DNA of 64,000 nt from Antitrichia curtipendula (lineage: Eukaryota; Streptophyta; Bryopsida; Hypnales; Leucodontaceae). The stretch is from assembly GCA_951230915.1 (NCBI GenBank), contig OX579640.1:21100981-21164980 (forward strand), given 5' to 3'. The notes below the pieces were generated by a model. The model was not told the DNA's origin and did no database searches. It worked only from the letters and a program-made list of their open reading frames with translations. Below, in pieces: positions 1-9,496 of this stretch. The stretch's first letter is position 1. Each line of letters begins with the position of its first letter. Position numbers and translations under genes: made by a program.

Positions 1-2044
1 TGAGTTAAAATCCACATTATAAAAAAATTCATATTTTTCATATTTTATATATTTTGTACTATTTCTATAATTTTTAAAATTTAGATTACAAAGTAATGAT
101 TTTCATTCTAATCTTTATCCATGGTTAAAATTTAGATTATTCTAATATATCCTATAGTTGATATAATACTATTTCTAGATTTTGTTTTAAATTAAAAAAA
201 AACATGATTATTTTATTTTTCCATCAAAAAATGTGAAAAAATCAACATCAATAGAAAACTAAAAAACTTCACAACTGAGAACTATTAGAATTTGACTTTA
301 ACATTATTGGTGTAAAGAATGAAATATTTGATCAAAAAATCTTCACCATTGCTACTTATATATATAAATAAATTGGACTGTTTTTTCTGTATTTACTAAT
401 TTATTAAAAAAAATTGTTATAAAAAATATTACCATGACAATTTTTTATGAAAAAAATTCAATTTTTTTATAATAATAAACAATACAAAATGTAAGAATGA
501 TAGTTGAATTCAGTTAAATCCCTAGTAAAGGTTTGAAGGCCCAAAACTGCTTCAAAATACTCAAATCCAAAGCAAGGCTAAAATCTTTATTTACATTTAT
601 TCATTAACAAATTCAACCATAGGATCCTTTAGTTAACTTGTTAGAGTATACCCTCCTAAATTTTCAAAATAAGAAACCTTACCAATTGCAAGATTAAGTT
701 GCTTGGATTTCAAAAAGAAGTATTTTTCAACTCTTCTTAGATGGTTAGGTTTCATCTTTCAAATTTTTTATACAAAAATGTGTAGACCCTAAAATTTACA
801 ACCTTACCTACTATATTGAAGAAATAAGCTATAAATACCTATAAAAAATTTCAAACAAAAAATGTTTCATATTCATGCTTGAAAATGTAATAAGTAGAAA
901 AAGTAGAGTATGATTTAAAATACTAAATTGTTAAAAATTTAGTTATGGAATAGAAAAATTCCAATTCCAATGGTTGTAGTGCTACATCACAAAGTTTACA
1001 ACCTATGATTTGTCAACAATTATCATGTGGTTATTGTTGTTTCATGGGTTCATATATTAATTTAACAGTTATCACATCATTATGATGCATTACTGTACAA
1101 TTTATTGTATCCTTAGGATGCATCATTAGTTGCAATCTTCAATTGTGCATTTGGATATTTTGAAGATTGCACTAAAATGGTTGTATTTTCACTTTGAATA
1201 TTTATCAAGATTCATTTAAATGACAATTGTATCCAACTTTGGTATGCATAAACTTTAATCAAGCCTTCATTTATTGGCAATTTAAATATTTAAATATTTT
1301 TAATTATTTACCATATAAAATAGGGTGTCAAAATATTTTTCCAACTATATAGTGTGTTTATTTTCTTACAAAATCTGTCAGTAATTATTTCAAATAAATA
1401 AAAATTTCAAAACTTCACAATATAAGTTTCCAACATAGTAAAACATACTATAATTTTTTTAAAGTATTTAAATGATTTTTACCATGTAAGATAGGGGGTC
1501 AAGATTTTGTTTGCACATGATGTATCCACCCCCCACCCCACCCCCGTTTGAAGCCTAAAAACATTGAATTGCTTTCATTGGGGGGTAAAGTATTTTGTTC
1601 ATCATCCAATCATGGACTTCAAAGCGCTTAGGACTTAAGGTGAACCAACCTAGTACCACCCTCATGTATTTGTGGTGCACATTTTATTCAAGAATGTACT
1701 TCTTAGGTACACAAGGGCAAAATTGGGATGAAAATTTGTAAAATGAAGAATTAGACCATGTGTGGATGCCAAAGCTTAAAGTCTATGCAAACCATGTCTC
1801 TTGTAAGATAAGTGATCCCATTGGGGGCAAAATTATACTAGTAGTATACATTTTAGAACTTGAATATATACCACCATTCTAATTTTGCCCCCAATGACCT
1901 CACTTACCTTAATGCAATCAATAGCAAGCCAATTCACCTTCATTCAATTTTAGAGTCGGGTTTTTTTTTCCAATTTTCCCTTGCATTTTTGGTTCCACTC
2001 CCTAACAGGAGCATGTGCATAGGAACTTCTTCCTTGCCATGCTT
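1..2044. other. AT-rich intergenic DNA, no gene seen
   Basis: No reading frame with recognisable content is visible on either strand. Around 830-1010 the sequence resembles the interior of repeat family X (better preserved at 15052-15928 and 37743-38500), sharing the stretch around 'ttagttatggaat'. A C-rich tract lies at about 1527-1548. Two short related segments around 1300-1335 and 1478-1505 share 'ttaccat' followed by 'atagggtgtca' or 'atagggggtca'. Confidence 0.5.
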
Positions 2045-2046
2045 TA

Positions 2047-2349
2047 AGGTAATAGGTTCAAAAATCGCCCACCTAAGAGCTGGAACTGAATTTTGGGGAG
2101 GCGAAGCTTCTTGCAATAATTTTCAGTAAATTCTCCTTGAAAGAGAAGTGAAATTGGCATCTAACCCAAGTCATTTTTATATTTTTTTGGAGCTTTATGG
2201 AGTTAGTTATAAAATTTTGAAGTTGAAATGACATAGGGCTCTGAAACCGCCCACCTCTTTAAAATGTACATTGTTTCTACATTGTCGAAGCAACATGTAC
2301 ACACTGTGTACATTGTTAGGAGCCTGGGCGGTTTCAGAGCCTGTTACCT
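2047..2349. mobile_element. AGGTA-ended inverted-repeat element (TA-flanked MITE), copy 1
   Basis: A 303-bp element flanked by TA on both sides. The left end AGGTAATAGGTTCAAAAATC and the right end, read inverted, AGGTAACAGGCTCTGAAACC match over about 25 bases. A second copy of the end motif lies inside, near 2239-2262, so the right third alone can also fold back. It has no coding capacity. The same family recurs at 7090-7402, 7802-8101 and 32480-32778. The TA flank suggests mobilisation by a TA-specific transposase (Tc1/mariner-like), but no source element is in the window. Confidence 0.75.
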
Positions 2350-3120
2350 TAAGTTACTTCCCCTGTGAAAAGGGCGGGGGGGTAAAAACAAGAAAGCACA
2401 TGGCGGACATTTACTCCTTGGAGTCCAGTACAAAAACTCCAGTGCGTTCACCAAACCCAGATACATCCCACGCCATGCCCCAGAAGGCCAGAACTGAACT
2501 GAACTGAAGCTCCTGCCTGCAGCACCAGGCTCACGAGGCTCAACAAGATTTACAGACTGGTCCAGTAACTTATTTCTTGTTGGTCTCCCTTGATCTCCCT
2601 TGGTCTCAGTTCAGTCGGTTGGTCCCGGTTGGTCCCAGTGAGTCAGTTGGGCCATAGCTTCCAAGAATTGAAGGTATATATACGGTATTGTTCCGTTCGC
2701 GTTGCATCGCCAGGTCAGAGAGATGATCCAAACTCCAAAGGTCCGTCATGATGAGAATCTCGGCGTCAGTGGGGTGATCTCCACATTCTAAATTGGTCTC
2801 TCCGACAGTCCTCGAGAGAAGCCGCTTTGGGAGGGGGCAAGAACTGAAACTGACTGCGGCGGAATGGAGTACTGCCACCAACTGGCACCACTGGAGTGAC
2901 TGGAGACTGTGGAGACGAGTCAGAGGACCGGCCGACTGACCGACGGGAAGCTTATAATTCTGGAAAGTGCGTTGAGCAAGTTGGTTTCAGTTGAGTTCAG
3001 GGTGCACTTGTCTTACTGTTTTGTTGGTGAGGGCGCAAGGTCCTTGTGGAGCTCACGGGGGGGAGACAAGTGACTACTGAGTACTGACGACCCTGGCACA
3101 GACAGGGAGAAACGTATCAA
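2350..3120. other. GC-richer unique segment of unknown nature
   Basis: This stretch is clearly less AT-rich than its surroundings and carries short motif repeats (gaactgaactgaactgaa near 2491; ggttggtcccggttggtccc near 2618). Reading frames of up to about 90 codons exist on both strands but show no recognisable domain. It could be a decayed gene edge or a fragment of an unknown repeat. Confidence 0.3.
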
Positions 3121-3210
3121 TCTTACACTACATGAAAAGTAAAAGACCAGTGCAATATGAAATGTAGAGGAGTAATGCAAAAGACTAATGTAAAATAAAA
3201 TGTAATAGGA

Positions 3211-3292
3211 GAGTGTCCAATGGATGTAGAATATGGATGTTAAAAATGAAATCTAAAAGATGAGTGTCCAATGGATGTAGAACATGGATGTA
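3211..3292 (+). repeat. Two-unit direct repeat, period 50 bp
   Basis: The motif gagtgtccaatggatgtaga occurs at about 3211 and again at about 3261. Each is followed by a near-identical 'atggatgt' tail. The second unit marks the start of the sequence shared with the copy at 16.2 kb. Confidence 0.7.
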
Positions 3293-4093
3293 AAAAAGAA
3301 ATGTAAAAGGCATACTCAAGCCATTACCTATAAATTAGAGAAACCCACCTTCTCAACTAATCACTCAAAGTACTTTCAACATTTGAATGGCTTGCACATC
3401 TTTTTGCAACCTAGTGAAAAAACTCATCTAGATTGTGCCATTGTCTACTTCTCTCTACACAAAATTTCCATCTTTACTAAAGTTATCATCTCTTGTAGAA
3501 GATTCAAAGTGACATCAAGTTAGAAAACGTGAAATAGAGATTGAAAGGTGCCCATTCATTAGCCATGACTACCGCTACACTTGTTCCTCTCAATGGCCTC
3601 ATGCCTTCTTTTGTGGACTTTGTAGTTGATTATACAAAGCTCCATGGAGCGGGCCATTCTTTTGTTGCGGAACTGGAAAATTTGGAAGGATATGTCGTTT
3701 CTTCTCCTTGCAATGATGACTCGACCTTGGACACTGGCAAATGGAGAAGGAAGTCTCCAAGTGAGCCCAAAGAACTTCCAAGAGGCGAATGGGTGAAGGA
3801 TAAAATTGGAGCCAAAAGAACTTGCAATGCTTTTGCTTCCATTGACAAACGCAAGTACAGGAGAGGAGGACTCCATCAACATGGAGATTTCTCAAGAACT
3901 CGAGGATTGGTTCTATAAAATGCAAGACTTGACTTCATAGTCATAGCGTCAAATAGAAAAATTCATGAAGACTTTAGCATGTACAGGTGTCTTACGATAC
4001 AAATGTATCAACAAAGCGTAGTTAGATTATACATTAGCTGTCATGAGCAGCAACAACTTTAGAAACTAGGGCTTGTAAAATGTGGTACAGACA
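3246..4093 (+). pseudogene. Dispersed multi-copy protein-coding repeat, copy A
   Basis: This segment is nearly identical to 16213-17088 and is related, inverted, to 44090-44560. It contains a 125-codon frame (3541-3918) that begins at a TTG five bases after a stop and reads HSLAMTTATLVPLNGLMPSF near its start. Copy A and copy B differ by only three bases over these 378 bases, and two of those are synonymous. The preceding 79-codon frame (3284-3523) shows about eight differences in 240 bases. Copy C at 44 kb keeps the same frame apart from a one-base deletion and shows additional coding sequence upstream, so A and B are probably 5'-truncated. I do not recognise the protein. It has no visible membrane segment or catalytic motif. 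The family could be a mobile-element gene or a dispersed host gene fragment. Confidence 0.5.
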
Positions 4094-4102
4094 GTGTGTA
4101 AT

Positions 4103-4445
4103 ACTGGCTTTCAGTAAACAGAGTACTTGATACTCTATGTTGATTCACTTGAATTTCTCAAAATTAGTAGTTTCTTTGCTTCATTCTGCGTATTTTGTGT
4201 TGATTGTGGATTCAGTATCTTCTTCTTTTTAACACATGGAGGGTTTCAGCAAACGTATTACTTGATACTAATTCTACTGTCTGTGAAAATTACTACTTTA
4301 AATTTTGAGAATTACTGGCTTTTACTGTCTGTACCAGTTACTACTTTTGAGAAATACTGGCTTCTAATTACTCAATACTGGCTTTCAGCAAACATATTAC
4401 TTGATACTCTGTGCTGATTTACTTGAAAAAATCTCAAAAGGAGTG
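4103..4445 (+). repeat. Degenerate direct repeats about 275 bp apart
   Basis: The block ctggctttcagtaaacagag followed by cttgatactctatgttgatt (4103-4160) returns at 4378-4440 as ctggctttcagcaaacatat followed by cttgatactctgtgctgatt. A shorter partial copy lies near 4245-4275. No coding content is apparent. Confidence 0.55.
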
Positions 4446-5067
4446 AAATATTACTTGATACTAATTTACTTGAATTACTCAAAGGCTGCATCTGTTTGAC
4501 TTAATTTATTCTTATTTTTATTTCAACATTTTTAGCAAAACCCAAAACCCTACCGAAGGCATGGCCTCTCACTGGGCTTGGGTCCGGGGTTTTGTTTGCT
4601 AGTCCCTTCCTCCTTCCTTCTGTCCGTTGCGGTTTGGTGTCTTTCTTTTGTCTGTCTCTCCCCGCCAGGCCACTTGACAATGAAATTCCGATTTGTTCTT
4701 TTTCATGTTTGCAATGAAATTCCGATTCATTTGTTTTTAGAACAAAAAACTACAGAAGGGGATCCTTACACTGAGTCAGATGTTGTACACTTGCACTTGA
4801 GATCATGATAAAAAAATAAAAAAATTCCATGATGGAAATTATTGTGAATTTGCGAATTTCTTTGGAGACAGTAGTATCAATTCTTAGCCATTTTCAAAAT
4901 GTACTTAGCAAATTTTTAAGTTTCATGTAGAGTGAAAATTTCTTTGAAGAATGTAAAGTTGATAATCATGTATGTAATTGGATATTTGATAAGATTAAAA
5001 TTAACCCTGGGGATGGGGATTACTTTTCCATAAAATCCAAAATGCATTACAAAATGTAAGTTTTATT
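4446..5067. other. Intergenic, nothing recognised
   Basis: A pyrimidine-rich patch (4555-4680) contains short open frames but no recognisable domain. The remainder is AT-rich. Confidence 0.4.
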
Positions 5068-5981
5068 TTAACCCCTAAAGGACCAAGGAGCCTACTTTGG
5101 GCTTTTTGAAAACTCGGGTAGGCTCTATTGGCTTCATAGTTTGGAATTTTTGCATGTATTTTTTAAGATGGATGTTCCTCATCATAATCTATGTGCGAAG
5201 CTTTGTTTCATGTCATTCCAATAAATATTGCAAAAGTTAGAAAAAAATCTTTGGTTTCAATGTCAAACCAAGTAGCAAAAAATATGATCTAACAAAATAT
5301 TAAATAATTTTTTTGGAATTGTGTAGATTGATAGCTACTCAAAAAAAAATTAAACCATTGAATTCCAAATAGAGAGGTAAAAGTTATGTTGAGTTTTATT
5401 TTGCGGGCACTGAAGGTAGAAAAAACATATAAATTCATCTTTTGCTCTCAATTTTCAAAAAGATTAAAATATAAATAAAAATAAAGGATATCAAATGTTT
5501 ACTAAAATATTCTCACCATTGGAATTAGCATTTCTCACTTTCTTCCAAAAGTTATTAGCATACTAGTCATATCTTTCATTCAGTAATACCTTCCACTTTA
5601 CAATTTTTTTTAAATGAATATGAAAGTGTTTTTGATTAAAAAATTTAATGTATATTTTCAACCCGTTTTCCAACACATTGACTAAAATACACAAATTATA
5701 GGACATACATGTTTTTTCCTTTTAAATGTTGAAAGACAAAATTTCACCTTTTGGAAGGTCTAGAAAAGCCTACATTTTGAATTTTATGCACATTGAACTT
5801 GCAATTGGTGAGGATATTCACTCTAAAATTTTGGGACAATGTACTTGAACTAGTTAAGCAAAAGATCATATGGTTGATTTTGTTAAAAAATAAATATTGA
5901 TGAAGATTTTGACCTTGCACTGGAGACAAGTATTTTGAAGCGATTTTGGGCCTCTAAACATGATGGTCCTTTAGAGGTTAA
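5068..5981. mobile_element. TTAA-flanked element with CCCCTAAAGG ends, copy E1
   Basis: TTAA followed by CCCCTAAAGGACCA opens the element at 5068, and its inverse, TGGTCCTTTAGAGG followed by TTAA, closes it at 5981. The interior is about 900 bp, AT-rich and non-coding. The size, ends and palindromic TTAA flanks match the better-preserved copy at 18698-19342. The element is non-autonomous. Confidence 0.65.
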
Positions 5982-6472
5982 AAAATTTGAAATATGCATC
6001 AAATGACACTATTTTTTGCAGCAAGATTGGAAATTTTCTATACAATCGTACATGAAAAAATGATGGGTTTTCCATTTTTTAAGTAATAAAAAATAAAATA
6101 TAATACAAAGAATTGTTAAAAAAATTTATTTGAATATTTTGTACTTTACAATTCATCAGAAACATAGTTTGAGTTTTTATCTTTTGAAAATTTCAATGAT
6201 AGGACAAACTCATAGCTTCAACTGACTAGTAAAGAAAACAAAGGTTTGAATGACAAGATCATCAAGAGTTTCTCCAATATCAAATTTCCTGTCACTAGGC
6301 AAATATTTTGCATTTTGCATTTTTTTCCTTAATATAAAAATGTTTGAACATAGCCATCTTTGTTTGGAATATAAAATACAAAGACATACCAACCTAGTTT
6401 AAATTTAAAATCAATATAGTTTTTTTCACAGACTAGAAGGCTCCTCCAAATTGGGCAATGTTCTCAAAATGG
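5982..6472. other. Intergenic AT-rich DNA
   Basis: No gene, RNA or clear repeat was recognised. Confidence 0.4.
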
Positions 6473-6486
6473 TTGATTGGGATTTT

Positions 6487-6736
6487 TTAATTTTTTTTTT
6501 GAACAAATGGGAAAACCCCACTGCATTAAAAATAAACACCACAATACAAGACAGCCAAGCCAGGAGGCTGGACAAATGAAGAGAAAACGAGCAAACGGAA
6601 ACAAGAAAAAAGGGAGCGGAGATCCTAGAAAAAAATACATCTAGGAGGACCATTCCCTTGCCACCTAATAATGTTGCCCTCCCTGAAGGCTAACAACTTG
6701 GAGCAAAGCCAAATGTTATCGAATTTGAGCCAAATG
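6487..6736 (-). mobile_element. 5'-truncated non-LTR retrotransposon tail with target-site duplication
   Basis: Read on the minus strand, this segment ends in a poly(A) tract (poly(T) at about 6489-6500 on the plus strand), preceded by a conserved tail containing gccaggaggctgg on the plus strand. The 14-base sequence ttgattgggatttt occurs at 6473-6486 and again at 6737-6750, which is the expected target-site duplication of LINE/SINE insertion. No reverse transcriptase remains. Related tails lie at 15930-16060 and 22404-22573. Confidence 0.75.
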
Positions 6737-6750
6737 TTGATTGGGATTTT

Positions 6751-7089
6751 AAAGATTAAAGTTGGATCTAGTTTGAGAATTCTCTATATCACTAAGGTAG
6801 CAAGGTTCAATGTGATGTTTTGTTTATGGCATAACGTATGTGCTTGATTCAAAAGTAAGTGGAAAATGATTAATTTTTTTCCCTTAACAACAAGGCAGTT
6901 TCGATTTGAAAAAGGTAGTTAGAGGTTGTTCAAGGGACGTTTATGACTCCATTCTATTGGCTATTTCGTAATTTCAGGGCAGCCCTCTTCAAAAATTCAT
7001 AGAAATTATAATTTTCATCAAAAAAATTATAATTGCACTTGGGTTTGATTTGTGAAACAAGCGCACACCTCTGAAAATTATGTATTGCA
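6751..7089. other. Intergenic DNA
   Basis: No gene was recognised between the retrotransposon tail and the next TA-flanked element. Confidence 0.4.
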
Positions 7090-7402
7090 AGGTAACAAGC
7101 TCAAAAATCGCCCACCTCCTCAAGTGTACACCATGTGTACATGCCGGATTTTTTTTATAGCCTTCAACAATGTACAAACAATGTACATAGGAGGAGGTGG
7201 GCAATTTTAGAGCCGTATGCCATTTCAACTTCATAACTTCATAACTAATTCCTCAAAGCTCCCAAAAATATGAAACGACTTGGGTTAGATGCCAATTCCA
7301 CTTGTCTTTCAAGGAAAATTTACCATAAATTATTTCAAGAAGCTTCGCCTCCCCCAATTTTAGTTTTAGCTCTTAGGTGGACGATTTATGGACCTATTAC
7401 CT
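7090..7402. mobile_element. AGGTA-ended inverted-repeat element, copy 2
   Basis: This 313-bp copy is in the opposite orientation to that at 2047-2349. The left end AGGTAACAAGCTCAAAAATC pairs with the right end around 7378-7402. The right flank is TA; the left flank is now CA, consistent with one mutation. The internal segment with 'gaaacgacttgggttagatg' is shared, inverted, with copy 1. Confidence 0.72.
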
Positions 7403-7799
7403 TACTCCTCTTGGAGTTAGCCCCAAGATGTTCAGATTGCAAATCAGGGTCGGTGGTAATAGGTTCGCTTTCCTTCCATGTGCCACTCCAAGTTCAAAGT
7501 TCAAACTTGTTGGCTTTCCCCTGAGCATTTAAGTTGGGTGAGATTTGAGTCTGAAACAAATGTGCAGTTTGGTAGTTAGGAAATGCAGTAGTTTAGTTAG
7601 TAGGGCTCCGCCAGTCAGGTCTGCCCCATATATGCCAAGCTCCTTGCTTACGCCAAGAAAGTCAGCTAACATAACGAGTACCTGCGAGCTTCACATGGTC
7701 AATACCTTCGTTCCGATATTGGTGAACGAACAATGTCCTTGTGGACGGACGGATTGAAGTCAATTGAAGGGAAAAAAATGCCGTCTGTCTGAAATAAGT
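7403..7799. other. GC-richer interval between two related elements
   Basis: This unique-looking sequence separates two members of the same element family. Frames of 70-84 codons are open but show no domain or conserved motif. Confidence 0.35.
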
Positions 7800-7801
7800 T
7801 A

Positions 7802-8101
7802 AGGTGAGGTAGGGGTCTGGAAAAGCGACCTGTCTCTAAAAGCGACCTCTAACACAAAGGTACATTTTACTTTCTTCACTGTTGAACATGTCAGGAGGGG
7901 GGTGCTTCTAGAAACCACTGTGTTTCAACTTCAAAAATTTGTAACTGATTCCACAAAGGTCCAAAAAATATGAAACGACTTGGATTAGATGCCAATTCCA
8001 TTTTTCTTCCTAGTAAATTTTACTGAAAATTGTTTCAAGGAGTTTAGCTTCCGTGAAAATGCAATCAGTTCTTAAAGGGTTGCTTTAACACCCTCCTACC
8101 T
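7802..8101. mobile_element. AGGTG-ended inverted-repeat element, copy 3 (diverged)
   Basis: A 300-bp element flanked by TA at 7800-7801 and 8102-8103. Its interior aligns with copy 2 ('atgaaacgacttgg', 'gatgccaattcca'), while its ends have drifted (AGGTGAGGTAGGGG on the left; ACCCTCCTACCT on the right). Confidence 0.65.
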
Positions 8102-8103
8102 TA

Positions 8104-8669
8104 ATTAGGTTTGGTTCCCTTTCCTTCCAGTGTTAAGATCGTACCCGTGTTAGGGAAGTTTTTGTTAGTTTTACAGGTTAGTTTCCTCCAATTTCCATAC
8201 TGAAACTGTTTTTTCAAGTACCAAATGCGGTTATTTTCTCTTTTTTCCATTCAAAATTTAAAAAAATTATAGACATCTTCACCGTGTTTTTGCCAATGTT
8301 TTCAAATTGCAACCGGATTTTTTCCCAATTCCACTGGCTAAAATTGAACTAGCCGCCAGTTCTTCCCGGACACTGGATCATACGGATCGCTAAGTACTCC
8401 AAATGCAGTGCATTCAAGACGCATACTCATCTGTAATTCTGTCCCAAGTGAGCCCTGTGAACTCTGCTGTGGAGGAGGACAAAAAAGTGGCCGATGTCTC
8501 CTCTCTGTGTTTTTTAACGCAATGGTCATCGTTCCTTTGAGAAAGAAAAAAAAAAGAAAAAAAGAAGTGGCCGGTGAATGAATGGCATCAGGGGAGTGAA
8601 GGTCCTTGAATTTTGTGTTGGCTACAGGGTAATTGTAAGGAAAAAAAAAGCCCCCTATTTAGTGTCATG
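8104..8669. other. Intergenic DNA
   Basis: No supported gene. An A-rich run lies at about 8540-8565. Confidence 0.4.
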
Positions 8670-9273
8670 TTATCCCCTAAAGTGAGTAAGTCCCAAGGCC
8701 TATTTTCCATCGAAGACCACACAGAACTGCCATTTCTATTGCAAAGAGCAAAAAAATTTAAAAACATTGGGTTTTTTTTTCGTTTACATATCTAACCATA
8801 GAATCCTAAATTAGAATTGTATAAGAATACATGGAAGAAATTTCGAAAAACATTTGACCCTGTAGATTACAAGATATTTGCATTTAAAGTGAAGGAAACA
8901 AGCTTTTTTCAAGAAAGATGCTTAGATTGCCCGAAAAACAAGATTGTCCATAGCTTTCTCATCATTAGTGCAAATGGAATGGTTCAAAGCTTCAGATGTA
9001 GACAAAAATGTAACATTTTGAGAAAAAAAATTTAAAAATTCAATTTTTTGTGATTTGGGGGGGGCTGCCTCTCAAATTACTTTTTGGACTTAAGGTGGCA
9101 TAACTTTTGCTCCTGGGCACTGATTGAAAAAAACAAACTATGTTCCCATAAAGCTAATCTAATTTTCTATCCTTAAAAAAAGTTTCAAAAAATCATGTCA
9201 AAAATTGAAATCACTCAAGCCTACCTGAAATCCCAAGAGTCCCCCGTAGGGACTTTGGGACTTTAGGGGTTCA
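8670..9273. mobile_element. CCCCTAAAG-ended element, copy E2
   Basis: The element opens with TTATCCCCTAAAGTGAG and closes with GGGACTTTAGGGGTTCA, an inverted pair with decayed TTAA-like flanks. The interior shares 'aggcctattttccatc' and 'cataacttttgctcctgggc' with copies at 20.6, 25.3 and 37.55 kb. An intact TTAA at about 8882-8885 marks the position where a paralogous copy at 37.7 kb has been interrupted. Confidence 0.6.
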
Positions 9274-9496
9274 GCCTTAAACGCTCCAACATCCATATTC
9301 TGACGGTGAATAGAGGGCTTGCAAGCACTATTTACTAGTCCAACTAACTTCTCATTCATCCAATGTAGTTTGAATGCTGAAAGGACAACCTTTTTTTAAT
9401 GATTTCATGAAATTGTAGTAAATGATATTTCTATACAAAGATATAAGCAAAAATGTGTAGATATTTGAAAAAGGATCAAGGCGTTTAAGGGTTAAT
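9274..9496. mobile_element. Small inverted-repeat element with CCTTAAACGC ends
   Basis: CCTTAAACGCTCCAACATCC at the left pairs with GGATCAAGGCGTTTAAGGGT at the right, giving about 20-base inverted ends around 220 bp of AT-rich DNA. It directly abuts the end of element E2. Superfamily unknown. Confidence 0.5.

Noticed and set aside
1527..1548. C-rich run considered as a structured or telomere-like repeat
   Set aside because: It is a single irregular homopolymer-like tract without the plant telomere unit or a regular period.
3559..3925. Minus-strand frames of 107-108 codons opposite the multi-copy coding repeat (also at 16.5 kb)
   Set aside because: The plus frame is the one retained in the diverged copy C; the antisense frames have no independent support.
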